Positions 13,627-26,106 of a stretch of DNA of 64,000 bases are shown here, piece by piece (position 1 is the stretch's first letter; each line of letters starts with the position of its first letter). The stretch comes from Cricetomys ansorgei (Eukaryota > Chordata > Mammalia > Rodentia > Nesomyidae): NCBI GenBank assembly GCA_026225945.1, contig JAMJFZ010000181.1, forward strand, positions 1 to 64,000, written 5' to 3'. The notes beneath the pieces were generated by a model. The model had not been told where the DNA came from. It did not search any database and worked only from the letters and a program-made list of their open reading frames with translations. Both the position numbers and the translations under genes were made by a program.

Positions 13627-13828
13627 AATAATAACCGTTAATATTTAATGCGCCTTATGAGCCAGGTATTGGTCTAAATGCTTTTCAGATACTAACTCAT
13701 TTAAATCTTGTACCACTACTATATAATATACATATTACAATTGCCAGTCTCATTTTGTAGAGGAGACTGAGGCCCAATAGTTTTAAATCATTTGAGCTCA
13801 TCAGTTTTAGTCCTGGGACCATGCGATT
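13627..13828 (+). repeat. MIR SINE
   Basis: The MIR core is well preserved in sense. It has atatttaatgcgccttatga and gccaggtattggtctaaatg, actaactcatttaaatc, cattttgtagaggagactga and ggcccaatag, ending near gtcctgggaccatg. MIRs are shared across mammals, so this marks ancestral, undisturbed sequence. Confidence 0.8.
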
Positions 13829-16454
13829 AACAGCTTTGTTGAATTTTGATAAGGTATGGTGAAGGAAGGAAACAAAAGTTTTTGATTGGCGGGTTGATGG
13901 AAATGAATGTAGAAAGTATGTTTTCGAGATGAGTAGAACTCTAGGAGACATCACAGTGTGAGCGAATGGGTCAGTAACCTAGGATTGGGTTATTATGACA
14001 AAATTGGGGATATAATATTTGAAGATCATGAGAAACAAAGTAATATCTAAATTCTCCAATATATAAAATTGACTTAATTGAAGAATGGTGCTATTTACTA
14101 AGATCTGGAGGTTAGGATGAGTTGCGGTTCCTAGAAAGAACAATCAGTCTGAATTTATGCATACCGAATTTTATTTAATGTTCCTAACTGTGAAGCTAAC
14201 ACTTGCAAAGAACGGAGACATGGCTGCATGAGTTTGGAGTTGTTTGCAAAGAGGTGATGGTGAGAATCATAAGAATAGATGCACTCTCTAAGGGAGAGAG
14301 GAACAGAGGAGAGCAGATGGTACAGGAGCAGGTTAATTAGTAACACTGACTAATGGCTAACCAAGGGTTGCCAGGCAAGGTACATGCCAGATTTATTTAA
14401 ACAATGGCTCTCTCTAATTATGTTTATACTACTAATTTGCTTAGCAAACCCTATCCCCCTCATAGTTTGTGAGAAATCCAAGGTAACATGAATCAGTTTC
14501 AACAACTGAAAGAACATTAAAGGAGCAGCACAGATGGGAGCTGCGCCAAGAGTCATTCTCTACCTGCTTTCTGGACATCACCTCTCTTATTTAACTGAAT
14601 AGCCCCCCTGCCTTCCCAAAGGGACCCTGACATTCTCTTCTTTCTCCTTACTGCTTTGAATGCCTTCTAGTTATTATAATTTTGAATAAAAAACCAATTC
14701 AAACAATACCAGTAGCTTAGTGTTTTATCCATCATGGATTTAATAGTTTTGATGTATTGAAGGGGTTACATATACCCTCTTTTTATCTTTTTCTCCTTAA
14801 AATGTTTAAAAATCATTTATTCGTTCTAAATTCCACAGTTCTTTACTTTCCCTGGAAACATGAATTCACTTCATTTATCCTTCTTTGTTTATGCCTATTT
14901 GAATATTCATTCTCTTGTCTTATAACACTCAAAAGTTTACTTACATGTATTTTATTCTCTTAAATAGAAAGTGATACCAATTCAAACTTTCATTCCATAT
15001 TCTATTATTTATTCTAATCTATATTTTTTAAATTTTTTCTATTTTGCAACTATTTTTTCTAAATTTACATTTTCTATAAGTCAACATTTAAAATGAACCA
15101 AATTCCTCATCAAACTGTTGGTCTGTGTGATTTATATTTTTAATTCACTCTAAAGAAAAGCCACAAACATTAAATTATAAGTCCCTTTGAAATGTTCACT
15201 CTATCTTTGGTTAATCTGTGATGATGCTCAGTGAATAAAACATGTTGTCCAATAAAGGAAAGAATTAATCTTAACATGTCACATACTCTGGCTTGTAATT
15301 TAATCACCAAGCAACGAACCCTACTTATTCATTTTTTTTGTCAATATCTGAGGTTAATTTTTAACTCCTTCTGATAAAGTTTGAGTCAAATGTCTGCCTC
15401 AGATTCACTTTTCCCACTTTTCATGAAAATCTGTCTTCTCTTCCCTTCAGATGTCAGAGCAGGGACTAGACGTGCTCATTTAAAGACTTGCTGAAGTTGC
15501 ACATACCCTACACTCCACTGCAAATCTCCACAGATCATGGCGAAGGTTCAGGCAGAGCCTAGGGATCTATCTGTCAGCTTAGCCCATGGCATTAGTGGAG
15601 AGAATGCAGTCCATGGTTGAAGTCCTTTGGTTCACAGTAGCATTTCCAACAAAATGACTTTCTAACTCTCTAGTGTATGGATAACTGTTACATGTAGAAA
15701 ACATTTCAAGATCAATTAAAATGTTGGCTTAAACAATGCTGACTAGGATTTTCACCCTCTAGAATCTCAGAGTCTTCAAACACACTCTTCTAATGTGTGC
15801 TGTAAAGTTCCAGGAAAGAGAGACTCTACTTTCTGCTTTCTATACCCTCCCTTCATATAGGACAATTTCCTATAATTTAGGAAACACAAACCTTAGAATT
15901 TCCAATATAGCATTTAATGGGTTCATTTTGTTTTTGTTTTTGTTTTTCTATTGACTTTTATTTCTGGTTAAAACTAAATAATCTAAGTGAAACTAAGTTT
16001 TTAGTTTTTTTTTTTAAGTTTCAATATTGAATTCTGTTTGAAAAATTAAATAAAAATCATTCTGGTGACTGGATGAGAATTGGTCCACGAAGTATGGAGA
16101 GCCCGTATGACAGATGAATAGTGTCAGGGAAAGGCATAATGACGGACAAGGATGCATTTTAGGAAACTGTTTGAAAAGAATTGTTTGTGCACAGTATCTG
16201 AAGGCAGACTTGTGTTTCAGGATGGATCACTAGCATGTAAGCAGGAATATTCTTTTTCTGAGACAGAGAATTAGAGATATGTAAGATGTTGGTAGGGACC
16301 GTGTATGGCAATCAAAATTTCTGCTTTAGAAATGTGAAGTTGAGGAGAAAAGAGAAACTGTAGAACTGCTGCGTTGAATGTAAAAAACACGGTTATTATA
16401 GAAAACAGAATGAACATTCTTCAGAGACCCAAACACAGAATTGTCACGTGACTC
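13829..16454. other. Unique AT-rich non-coding sequence
   Basis: No recognised gene or repeat except a short (GTTTTT)n run at 15927-15947. Very AT-rich from about 14650 to 15350. Confidence 0.5.
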
Positions 16455-16915
16455 AGTGTGGTGGAGTGAGTGAGAGCATCTCTCATAAGCTCGTATGTTT
16501 GAATGCTTGGTCTCTGGCTTTGTTAGATTTGTTGGGAAGGAATTAAAAGCTATGCTTTTTTGGAGGAGTTATGTCACCAGGGATGGGTTTTGAGGGTTCA
16601 AAAGACTATGCAATTACAGTTGATTTTTCTCTCTCTCTCTTTCACTCTTCTACCCTCCTTCCCTCTCTCACCTTGTATTTGCTGTCTCAACATGCAAGCT
16701 CTCAGCTATCGTTCCAACGTCTTGCCTGCCCGGCTACTACCACTTTCGTTCCAACGTCTTGCCTGCCCGGCTACTACCACTTTCTCTACTATGATCGTCA
16801 TGTGGTCATGTACCCACCCTTTAAAACTGTAAACCTAAAGCCTATGAACTCTTTCTTTTATAAATTGATTTGCTCCACAGGGTCTTAACACAGCAATAGA
16901 AAGGCAATTAGGGTA
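16455..16915 (-). repeat. High-copy rodent interspersed repeat, body type B, antisense orientation
   Basis: I recognise this as a dispersed rodent repeat (gtgtggtggagtgagtgaga, cataagctcgtatgtttgaa, gttatgtcaccagggatggg, gggttcaaaagactatgcaa, aaactgtaaacctaaagcc, ttcttttataaattgatttgc). It ends in aacacagcaatagaaaggc, the reverse complement of a TTTCTATTGCTGTG terminus. I cannot assign its family name. A second copy in the other orientation lies at 57120-57405. It contains an exact 37-bp tandem duplication. Confidence 0.65.
16710..16783. repeat. Exact 37-bp tandem duplication (two copies)
   Basis: Bases 16710-16746 and 16747-16783 are identical, each starting cgttccaacgtcttgcctgc and ending ctaccacttt. 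It lies inside the dispersed repeat at 16455-16915. Perfect identity in an otherwise diverged repeat implies a recent local duplication. Confidence 0.95.
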
Positions 16916-17004
16916 GTCAGAAATCCCTCTTCTGGGTATTTGAAGTCAGTACATCTAAGAGCTATCAGCAATCACGTGTTAATTATAGTGATATTTGAAG
17001 CAGA

Positions 17005-17280
17005 CAAGATATTGAATCAAACTTCATGTCTATCAGTGAAAAGAACAGATGAAGAAAATGTGCTGTTTGTATACAGTAGAATACTATTCCATTTGAAGGG
17101 AGTTTTGTGATTTGTTCCAACACAGGTGGAATTAAATACCATTGTGCTAACAGAATAATCCAGGCACAAAGAGACATCTTTCTCTTTTCTCTTTCACATC
17201 TGCTTATTTACATTAGCATCTACAAAAATCAACTTCAATGAAGCAGATGGTAGAGTGGACACTCTTACTGTTGTAGGATG
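17005..17280 (+). repeat. L1 ORF2 3' end / 3' UTR fragment
   Basis: Matches the conserved end of L1 ORF2 in sense: catgtctatcagtgaaaaga, agatgaagaaaatgtgctg, tagaatactattccatttg and gctaacagaataatccaggc, then aaagagacatctttctc. Frames are broken by indels. It is a dead 5'-truncated copy. Confidence 0.7.
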
Positions 17281-20200
17281 CTGATAGAACCTTCACTGAG
17301 TGCCATATCTCTCACTCAAATGACTAGCACTCCCTGCACCAACAGAGTCAGCCTGAAAGCTAAGGACCTCCAGTTAGATTCTTTCTGACAAGGATCTGTG
17401 ATGATGACTGCAGTCCGGTGGCCCATTTGTAAGTGGATCCTCATCAAGACTGAAGAATGAAGCCAATCTGTAACAATAGATGTTAGACTTTGTTTCAGTG
17501 AGAGGTCAAAAATGTTGGAGACAGCCGCTGTGTCTGCTGCTGCAGACTTTACTGTTCTTGGGTCCAGCCTCTTCTAAGGCCCAGATGCCTATTTGACCTT
17601 GGACCCTTAAGCCTGATGAAACATCGTCATTCATGTAGAAATGTGTTGGACATAATGATCTGATCTAGTAGTAACAGTCAGGTTTGTCTGTTCTAGTTCC
17701 TGGCTTCACTATGTAGCCTTCATTTCTCCCCAGGCCAGGCCCAGCTCTGGAATGAGGGTTTATCGATCTACTGCATGATAAGGTAGACCAGACAACTTTT
17801 TCATGGCCAGATCTTTCAGAAAAGAAAATAGAAGTTGAAGGCACTATTTCTAGTTCTTGTAGGTGACTTTTGGGGAAGGAGTTCTGGGTTCTTTAACGAA
17901 GTGTGGAGGGGGAAGGGAAGTATTGGAAAGAAGGGCAGATAGTCTCAAGGAAATTTTGCTTCTGAGTTCCTTCCAGTTTCCTTTGGTTTAAGAACTCAGG
18001 AAACTAAAATGTGTACTTTTGGCCACTTTTCTGAGCCCCCAAACAAGTTTTCTTGAAATATCCTGTTGGGAAACATAACACTTGTTAGTCTGCAGGTACT
18101 CTAGTTGAGATTCAGCTATCAACTATTTGCAACCCATAGGACTCACTCAGTAACTGACTCAAGACCAATGTTACTTTCAAACTCAGGGTAATGCAAGCCC
18201 TCTCCTCATCAGAAGGTAGGCTGAGGTTAGGACAGATTGGCCTGCTGAGCATTCTTCTCTTCTCAACTTGTTTGGGCTCGATTGGAGGTAGATATTCTCT
18301 AATCATTTTTCTTGCATTACCCCAGAAGCTTTGACTGTGAGACAAAGACAGATATGTCCATGTTCTGAAGTGAAAAGTTTATTTCTGAGTAGTTTTGTCC
18401 TGCTGCTCAACCGTGGGTATCACTTCCCTGTTTGTTAATTTAATAAAACCTAAAAAAAATTGTATCTGCCATGTTTGAATTAAATATGCTGTTTCTTATT
18501 TGTCAGTAAGAAAAAGTAGATACTGTGGCGATCTCTCCCAGTTTTCTCCTTCTCTTCTTTCGTCTTTCCGTTTCTTCTTCTTGTTGTTTTCAGGAGAACA
18601 GATTCACCATTCTGCAATGGTCTGAAATTCCACTCAACATTAGGGATAATAAAGATTCAGGTCATAATCCTCATCCTTAAGTAATTCAGAGTCTTAGAGA
18701 GATAAATATCAAAACAACTGGCCATAAATCATTTAAATAAACTCCACAATGTGGGGAGGATATACCAAGACTGTGGGTTGTAAGACAGTAACATAGTCTG
18801 GCTGTGGAAATCTGGAATAAAATCTGATGGTAAAATGTAGAAAATGGGCTAGGAGGCAATAGCAGAGAAGCGAGGTGACTATAAGCAGTGTCTGGTACCA
18901 GGAAACCCACCTGAGCGGTGAAAATGCGGGATCAATCCTCAAACCCTGACTTAGTCCAAACAATTTGAGGATGATGAGGAAGTATAAGTAAAGTGTGCTG
19001 CAAGTCTCCCTCTTCGCCTGCTCAAATGGCTCTTGTTATTGCAGATTCCCCAAAGGGCAAGGGAATGAGAACGTTTCCACAGAGATCTTAAGTTAAGTAG
19101 CTGTCTAGAAGTGAACAGGGCTGGATGACAATGTGGCTGGACCCTTCTGTCATAACTGACAGGTTAGAATCCAAGGACTAGAAATGTAGGACTCTAAAAA
19201 AGTATTGGTCAGAATAATGGACCCCAAGTCATATCTGTCTCTGAAATGAGATGTGACCTCCTGAATTGCCTGAAAGATCGCTCATAGATAACTAATGTTT
19301 CTATGATTATTAACTAGCCAGAGCCTTTCTGATAAAGAGCAAACACAGTCCCTCCCATAAGAACTCAAAGGAACTTAAAAATTTCCCTCCGGAAATCTGC
19401 CAGTTCTAGAGACTTTAGAAATAGTATAAAGTGGGTATAAAATATAGACCAGGACAAAGGTCTCTTTGGCCACTGTCTGTGTACACCTCTTTACTCTGTC
19501 ATGAGTTCTGTTGATGTTCTGTACTACATTCCTAGCAATCATGCAAATTACAAAGCCAAAGATCGCAAGTATTAGGAACTGAGAGGAGTCCAGATAGGGA
19601 AGTGAGTTGTTTGTCCCACTGACTCTGATCTGCATAGGACACAGAAAGAGCACTGAAGAGATGCAGTGACCCAGTCTGCCAGTGGGAATGCTTCTCAAGA
19701 GGTTTATTGCTGAGCTTGGCCTCAAAGACCACTAAGTAAATAGCAGTTCTCCGGGAAGAAAATTGTAGTGAAATTGAAAGAGTGGCGGTTCTAGAGGCAG
19801 AAGAGTGCATGGTGATTTAAAAATGGTTGACCTGACCTGTCTGCTCTGTAATACAGACTCTTAGGCGCCATTGTATTTCTCTGCCTAGCACTCTTCTCTC
19901 TTCAACCGAATCATGCCTCATGTCATTTGTGAGCCTATCAATTAGTCCACTTCCCCCAGAGTGTTTGAATCAAGGTCTCCAAGATGTTTGGACCAAAGTC
20001 TTTGGAATTCTATGTAACATTCTTTCTCCTGGCCCCAGTGATTCTATTGAGTTACACACCAGAGCCTGTCTATTTGGTTATAAATGGTAGCTCTGCCAGG
20101 TCTTAATTTTGCAGTTCCGGCAAATTGTATGCTTTGTGTGTTTTAGATCTTGACCTCCAAAATGATGGGGATAATAGGATTGCTGTTAACAAATTACTTA

Positions 20201-20694
20201 GTACCAATTATGTGGTGCAATGGGAAATGTTACATCGTTAGAATAGCACTGAAGGCTCTTGTTCTAGTAAAGAAAATGAAATTTCAGCTTGCATGGAGAC
20301 CTACCATTCTAGTTGTCCAGGTGAAGGACCTGGCTAAGATACTAACCCACAGGAAGTGTTCTCCTTATGCCTCGCCAAAGAGATAGGAAGTATAGTTATT
20401 CCTTCAATGAAATGATATATTTTTTTCTTCCCAGAATTCCTGCCCCTGGCACAGTTCCTATAAGCTACCATGAGGTTCTTTTGGGTCTTCCTGTCTTTCT
20501 GAGTCTTGAAAGGTATAACTTTTCTTCCTTCTTTCGTTTGTTAGCCCAAGTCCAAGTATACATCGTTTGATGCTTTGAACTTTTTCATGATTTCTCTAAA
20601 ACTTCCTCTCTGCCATGTGGATGCTTGTCCACCATGTGGCTGACATGCTGGCCAGTTTAACTCATATGGCCTGGCTTTTTGTTCTTTCATGTTT
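17281..20694. other. Unique non-coding sequence
   Basis: No gene recognised. The 116-codon minus frame at 19375-19725 has no recognisable domain and no supporting splice or start context. Part of 18640-18720 resembles old mammalian repeat debris but cannot be assigned. Confidence 0.5.
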
Positions 20695-20843
20695 TTGTTT
20701 GTTTGCTTTGAGACAAGGTCTTTCTACTGTAACTCTGGCTGACTTAGAACTCACTCTGTAGACCAGGCTGACCTCAAACTCACAGAGATCTACCCATCTC
20801 CCTGAGTGCTGGATTAAAGGCATGTGCCACCACTGCTCTGCTA
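20695..20843 (-). repeat. B1 SINE, antisense
   Basis: Near-complete B1. The plus strand shows tttgagacaaggtctttcta, ctggctgacttagaactcac, tgtagaccaggctgacctca, aactcacagagatctaccc, ggattaaaggcatgtgccac and a GC-containing end. A (TTTG)n tail remnant precedes it. Confidence 0.92.
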
Positions 20844-21667
20844 CTCTTTGTAATCTCTACCTTCCTTACCTTGGCAGCTGTGGAGGTTTGCAGGTTGCCT
20901 GCCCAAGAGGTTTTATTTAAACATCAATTAAACTGTCCTCAAGCTTCTCTTTGTGTCTGTTCTTAAATTCTTTTTTAATAAGAGCCCCAATAAGGGAACT
21001 CGATTTCCTTGGTATCATATACCAAGTCTGCTAGGACTCCCCCACATTTCTGGTAATTACCATAAAAACTACCTGAGACAATCAATTTATATAGAGAAAA
21101 GTTTTGTTTTTTTATACGTTCAAAGTCCAACCATCTTCTTGAAAATTTTTAACTTCATTCCTTTTTAGAGATTAGTAGTTTAAGATGTATAATATTAAGC
21201 AAGTTTACAATCTCAGGAAAAAACACACACACACACATCCATTTACATGTAAACAAATGCACAAGTAGGAATAATATAGCATGAAGAAAAGAGAAAAAGA
21301 AAGGCTAAATATAAGGGGAAGATAGAGAACTAAATGGGCAGTGGGCATGAGTTTTAAAAAGAGGATATAAAGCTAATTGTTTTCTAGTTGCAATTCTGCT
21401 TTGGATTTTTTAGGTGGGGTTGGTGGTAGATACCTGCATAAAATATATTTGGTACAAAATGTGTAAAATTTATTGTGAATCTTCTCAGCTTCCATTTCAA
21501 CTGCTCTAACAGCATGGATGTTCATTGAATTGTATAGATTTTGAGTTTGGTTAATTTAGGTGTGTGATGTTTTTATTAATTTACAAGATTTTTTGCCTTA
21601 GGTTTTTAAAAAGAAAAGGACCACTTTGGCTCATAGTTTTCAAGGTTTTTTTCCATAACTATTTGGA
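20844..21667. other. Unique AT-rich non-coding sequence
   Basis: Contains a short (CA)9 tract at 21220-21237 and no other recognised feature. Confidence 0.55.
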
Positions 21668-21673
21668 CATGTT
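21668..21673. repeat. Target-site duplication, left copy (CATGTT)
   Basis: Identical to 22124-22129. The pair brackets the solo LTR. Confidence 0.85.
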
Positions 21674-22123
21674 TGTTGTGGGATATTTTACTATTGTGTG
21701 CTGTTTTGGTTTTGATACCTTATAGCTAGGAAGCCAGATGCCTTGCAGCAGTACAGGCCTCGATTCCTACCTAGTCACACCCTTGTGCTAGCCTTGAGAT
21801 CTGAACAGACAGACAATTGAAGGTGACCGGTTACTAGCAGGTCATGAGCAGGTCACAAGGAGATCAGGAGCAAAGACTCTGGTCACCCCCAGCCTAGTAT
21901 CATTGTGTTGTAATGAAGGCCTAAAAGATAGAGGGGGTGGGGAAAAAGTTAAAAGGGCTAAGGCAGGAGGAAGGAGGAGGTCTTTTGGGGGAAGAAAGAT
22001 GAAGACTCTGCCTAGCTGCCCGAGTATAGAATTCCCTGAGATTTGACATGGTTTGTGATTAATAAAGAGCACTGGAAAATTCAACGATGGACTCTCATTA
22101 AGTGCCCAAACATTAATTTAACA
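21674..22123 (+). mobile_element. Solo LTR of a class II (ERVK-type) endogenous retrovirus
   Basis: A 450-bp element with TGTT...AACA termini and a perfect 6-bp TSD (CATGTT). The 6-bp length is typical of class II ERVs. A polyadenylation signal AATAAA at 22061-22066 lies about 57 bases from the right end, giving plus orientation. A TATA-like TTAAAAGG lies at 21949-21956 at the expected distance upstream. No internal retroviral sequence adjoins it, so the provirus was lost by LTR-LTR recombination. It carries no coding capacity, though open frames such as 21842-22084 cross it. Confidence 0.85.
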
Positions 22124-22129
22124 CATGTT
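22124..22129. repeat. Target-site duplication, right copy (CATGTT)
   Basis: Matches the left copy exactly, with no substitution. Confidence 0.85.
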
Positions 22130-22334
22130 GCTTTAGTTTCACAGTGAAACAGCACATCATGATAGGGAGTGAATGGTTAAGGAAGCTACTCATCTCATAG
22201 CTAGGATGCAAAATAGAAAGGAAGAGCTCAGGCTCCATTGTCCCTTTTAGTATGATCACACTAATCTAATGGCCACTCACAAGGGTCTGCCTCTTATAGG
22301 TCCTGCAGCCTATGAAGAGTTCCAAGTAGAAGAC

Positions 22335-22678
22335 TGTTCTGGTTTCATATCTGTTGCTGTGATAAATATCCTGAGAAAAAGCAGCATGAGCAAAGAAATT
22401 ATTTGGCTTACAATTGAAGTTATAGTCTACCATTTTGTGGAAATCTAGGCAGGATCTCAAGCAGCCAGTTATATGACACACAGAGTTAAAAGCAAAGGGA
22501 GAATATATGCATCCTCATTTATTTTGGGCTAGTTTCCATAGTAGTATAAAGTCAGAGCTCCTGCCTAAGGAATGGTCTGCCCACAGTGGGCTAGTTCAAT
22601 GAGCAGGTAAGACAGATGTGCCTACAGGCCAATCTGATCTAGATTATTTCTCATTAAGACTCTCTTTCTAGATGATTC

Positions 22679-22728
<50 letters not shown>

Positions 22729-22745
22729 GTTGAAACCAGCCAGCA
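22335..22745 (+). repeat. High-copy rodent interspersed repeat, body type A
   Basis: A dispersed rodent repeat starting near ggtttcatatctgttgctgt and gataaatatcctgag, then ttatttggcttacaattgaa, cagtgggctagttcaatga, aggccaatctgatctagatt, and ending gaaaccagccagcacaggg. A 42-bp poly(T) interrupts it near the right end. A copy in the opposite orientation lies at 54605-54972. Family name not assigned. Confidence 0.65.
22683..22724. repeat. (T)42 homopolymer
   Basis: An uninterrupted run of 42 T. It lies inside the rodent repeat near its right end, probably by slippage expansion of a short T run. Confidence 0.95.
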
Positions 22746-24879
22746 CAGGGAGAAATACTGGAACACATGGATAATTGGAAGGTATTTTAAATCTAAACTA
22801 TAGCATGTAGGAGAACACTGCTTGGAAAATGGCACATGCCCTTCATGTGGTAGTAATTTTCAGCTTTCTATATCACTGGACTCTGAAATCACAGATTACA
22901 GGAATATTTTCAGGAAAAAAAAATGTACTTAACATGTACATACTATTTTTCTTGTCATTATTCTGTTAAAAATATAGCAACTATCTATATAGCATTTGCA
23001 CTGTATTAGGAACCATAGGTAGTTTAGAGATGATTTAATGTGTATTGGAGGATAGGTTGTGTGTAAATAGTTTGTAATTTTATATGGGGCTTGTGCATCT
23101 GCAGGATTGATATGTGCAAGTAATTCTGGGTCTAATTCCTTACAAATATTAGGGGATTTACTTTTATTTTAGAGATCATCAGATTTTAATTAGAATTCAC
23201 AGAGTTGGGGTAAAATAAGGTAGAATTTGATGGCTGATATTTATTTGCCCATACAAAGAAACTGTATTCAGCAAGAATGGATGAAGCTGACATCCAGAAA
23301 GCAATAGTATCAAGATGGGCCAATCATCCACTTGTCTGGGTAGCTCCTTATTGACATTCATCTATTGTGGGATCAACACATTCTAGCACTAGTTTGTATT
23401 TGATTCCTGCTATTTCCTGTGAAAGAAGGCCCGAATGAGTTAGAAAGCTGACGTTGAATAGAATTTACTGGGAGAAGGGCTGCTAATTGAGTTTTACTTT
23501 CATCTTTTAAGTCATGTGATGGAAAATAAAAGTCTGGTTGCTAGGGGGAGAATCAGATATTCTGGCTTTTTCATACCTGTAGCTCTGTCTTTGCACATTT
23601 CAGAATCACACCACACAGCTTTATTTGGAAGCTCATTTCTGTAACCCAAGCAACTCTACCCCTAGCTACTCAATGAAGAGATTAAGCGCACTGGTTCTGA
23701 CTCTCTTTAAAGGCAGCAGTGATGAAATTAGGTATGTAGTGGGGCACAGCTCCAATAATAAAGGAATTGCCTTTGACTTACAGTAGTGTTTGTCATTCTC
23801 ACGAGGAACGTGGAACATTTACATAGTGTTATGCCACTGGACTGCTTGTTTTGGAATATTTTGTGGGTGAACGGTATATGCTCAAATTCTATTTTAATAT
23901 GGCAATACGCTTCCAATGTACCTTCAGCTTTACCTCTGAATTCCTCTTCCAGATGGAGCCTTCTAAATCAGGACTTAGAGCAAATCATTTCCCCTACTGT
24001 GAAGTGTCGGTGGCTTGTCTATTTAATAAAATAGAACATCTTCAGTCTTGCTTTGGGATGACAGAGGTTCCTGCTGCAATTGATGAACTAATATTTTTGA
24101 GTACCTATGGTTTGCCAGGTGTGTCTCTCTAATAGAAATATTATGGAAGTCACACAAATAATTAAAAACTTTCATTAACAATATTAAAATTAAAAAGTAA
24201 ATTTATTTTAAATGATACACTTTGTCTAATCCATCATATAAAACCACACAATACAAAAATGTAATTAATATTTAAATTTACTAATCAGTCATCTTTCATT
24301 TTTAGAAATTAAATATTAAAAATCTGATGTGTATTTTATACTTACAGAACACCTCATTTCTCACAGTGAATTTTCATGGGAAAGCCTTAATTTGTATATA
24401 CATGTCATAAGATATACAGTTGGAAATAGATCTGCCCATACAAGTTGTAAACTTTTCTGAAGATTTTCAGTAACTAAATAGAGTACAGGTTTCTATATCT
24501 AAGCTTTGATTAGCTAGGTAAAATAAAACATAGAAACAAATTCTGTGGTCTTTTGGGGCCAATTTTCAGTTCCTTACCTGCCTCATGGCAACGGCACTGA
24601 ACTATATTTGAACTGCTATAGAAAAGCAGGCAAGAAGCTCACATTTTCTCTTACTGTGAGCTCTGGGCCCTACTTCTTTCTTCTCTGTTGTCTATAATTT
24701 GTCCTTATTCCCAGTGTTGGCTCAAATCTTCCAGATGAGCTTCCTTACCCAGCAAGTCCAATGTCAATCCACTGAGACAAGCCACTCTCCACCACCCATA
24801 GTGCTCTGCATGGTCTGAACTTTGGATTCGACCTTGTTTTGACACTGACCATCTACTACTGCCCTGTGGGCTTTGAAGC
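22746..24879. other. Unique AT-rich non-coding sequence
   Basis: No recognised gene or repeat. Overlapping 82-93 codon plus frames at 23786-24132 show no domain. Confidence 0.5.
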
Positions 24880-25130
24880 GTCAAAAGTCCAGGTTTGCTG
24901 TTAGATCCTGCCACTTATTGGTTGCAAGATCTTAGACATCTTCCTTGACTTCTTTTGACATCTCCTTTCTTCACCTGCGAGATTATGAATTTTCTGTGTC
25001 TGTAAAATCTTGCTAATGTGTTTTCCAATAACCTGAGGCTATTGGGAAGAAATAATGTAAAAGAAAAAAAGAAGATAAAGTGCTTAGTTCAGGACTCACT
25101 ATGTTATGAATAGTGTTAATATATTTGTTA
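24880..25130 (-). repeat. MIR SINE, antisense
   Basis: On the plus strand the reverse complement of MIR is visible in order: gatcctgccacttattggtt and gcaagatcttagacatcttc, then sequence matching the cctca-gtttcc-tgtaaaat block, then aagataaagtgcttagttca. Diverged and probably split by a small insertion. Confidence 0.6.
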
Positions 25131-25219
25131 TCTTCCTGATGGGAAAAATTGACAAATAATGGTAATAATGATAATGATTATGATGACAAAATACACTTAT
25201 TTAGCTTTTTAAAGCCTTA

Positions 25220-25221
<2 letters not shown>

Positions 25222-25290
<69 letters not shown>
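25222..25290. repeat. (GT)15-(GA)20 compound microsatellite
   Basis: A pure GT run (25222-25250) changes directly into a pure GA run (25251-25290). It abuts the tail side of the antisense B3 that follows. Confidence 0.95.
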
Positions 25291-25293
<3 letters not shown>

Positions 25294-25299
25294 CTTGGG

Positions 25300-25455
25300 T
25301 GAGAATGCCCACAGGCTAGAAGAGGGTGTTATATCTCCTGGAGTTAGAGTTAAAGGTGTTTTTGAGCTGTCTGATATGGGTACTAGGAATTAAACTTGAA
25401 TCTTCTGTAAGAGCAGCAAGCACTCTTTATGGACAAACCATCTCTCCAACCCCCA
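25300..25455 (-). repeat. B3-family SINE, antisense
   Basis: The plus strand shows gaatgcccacaggctagaag, cctggagttagagttaaagg, ttgagctgtctgatatgggt, actaggaattaaacttgaat and gtaagagcagcaagcactct, ending with accatctctccaaccccc, the complement of the SINE head. Confidence 0.82.
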
Positions 25456-25479
25456 AGTAAGTTCATGCCAGACATGACT

Positions 25480-25632
25480 TCTTTTACTTTGCATACCATA
25501 TCAATATTCCAAATAATTCGAGGTATAAAATGTTACTCTTCCTACTTTATAAGTGATGGAACTAAAGTTAGAAGAGATTACACGGCTTATCTAATGCCAC
25601 ATAGCTGTGAAGAACTGCAGTTGGTATTTAAA
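25480..25632 (+). repeat. MIR SINE
   Basis: A sense MIR core: ttctttactttgcatacc, ctactttataagtgatggaa, ctaaagttagaagagatta, cggcttatctaatgccacat and agctgtgaagaactgcag. It matches the gatgaggaaactgag to aaggtcacacagctag region. Confidence 0.68.
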
Positions 25633-25785
25633 TAAAATCAGAGATAAAGTGCAACTTGAATGTGTTTTTATTATTTTTTACTTAGCTTTTCAGGTGGTGC
25701 ATAGGAATATTAAGAAAAATATTTGGAACAGAGAGATCTAGCTTTGGATGCTGATCCTGTTGATTACTAATTACTTGGAAAAACA

Positions 25786-25806
25786 GTGTGTGTGTGTGTG
25801 TGTGTG
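25786..25806. repeat. (GT)n microsatellite at B4 tail
   Basis: About 10 GT units that form the tail end of the adjoining antisense B4. Confidence 0.9.
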
Positions 25807-26090
25807 ATTGTACTTAGAGGGTGTGCCCACGTAGATGGTTACATTGGGTTGTCTGCTCTACCACTGTCACCTCATATTTTTGTAGATAGGTCACTGAATC
25901 TGGAGCTAAGCTGGCAGCCAGACATCCCAACAGATCCTCCCATCCCCATATCCTATGGCATCCTGGGTTACAAGAGCTCCTGAACACACCCAAATTTTCA
26001 CATGGGTTTTTGAGATTTGATCTCAGGTCCTCAGGATTCTGCATCATTTGCTTCTTTAGTAGCTGAGCCATCTCCTCAGGACTAAAGGAA
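25807..26090 (-). repeat. B4 (ID-B1 chimeric) SINE, antisense
   Basis: The plus strand carries the characteristic B4 antisense order: GT tail, ctaccactgtcacctcatat, gtcactgaatctggagctaa and gctggcagccagacatccc (B1-like part), then tttcacatgggtttttgaga, tctcaggtcctcaggattct and agtagctgagccatctcctc (ID/tRNA-like head). The 102-codon minus frame across it is not a gene. Confidence 0.75.
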
Positions 26091-26106
26091 TCTTCTTTTG
26101 TATTAT

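Noticed and set aside
16710..16783. CRISPR-like direct repeats
   Set aside because: The two units are immediately adjacent with no spacer, in a rodent transposon; this is a tandem duplication.
19375..19725. 116-codon minus frame with a hydrophobic stretch
   Set aside because: The hydrophobic segment is short and isolated; no homologous family recognised.
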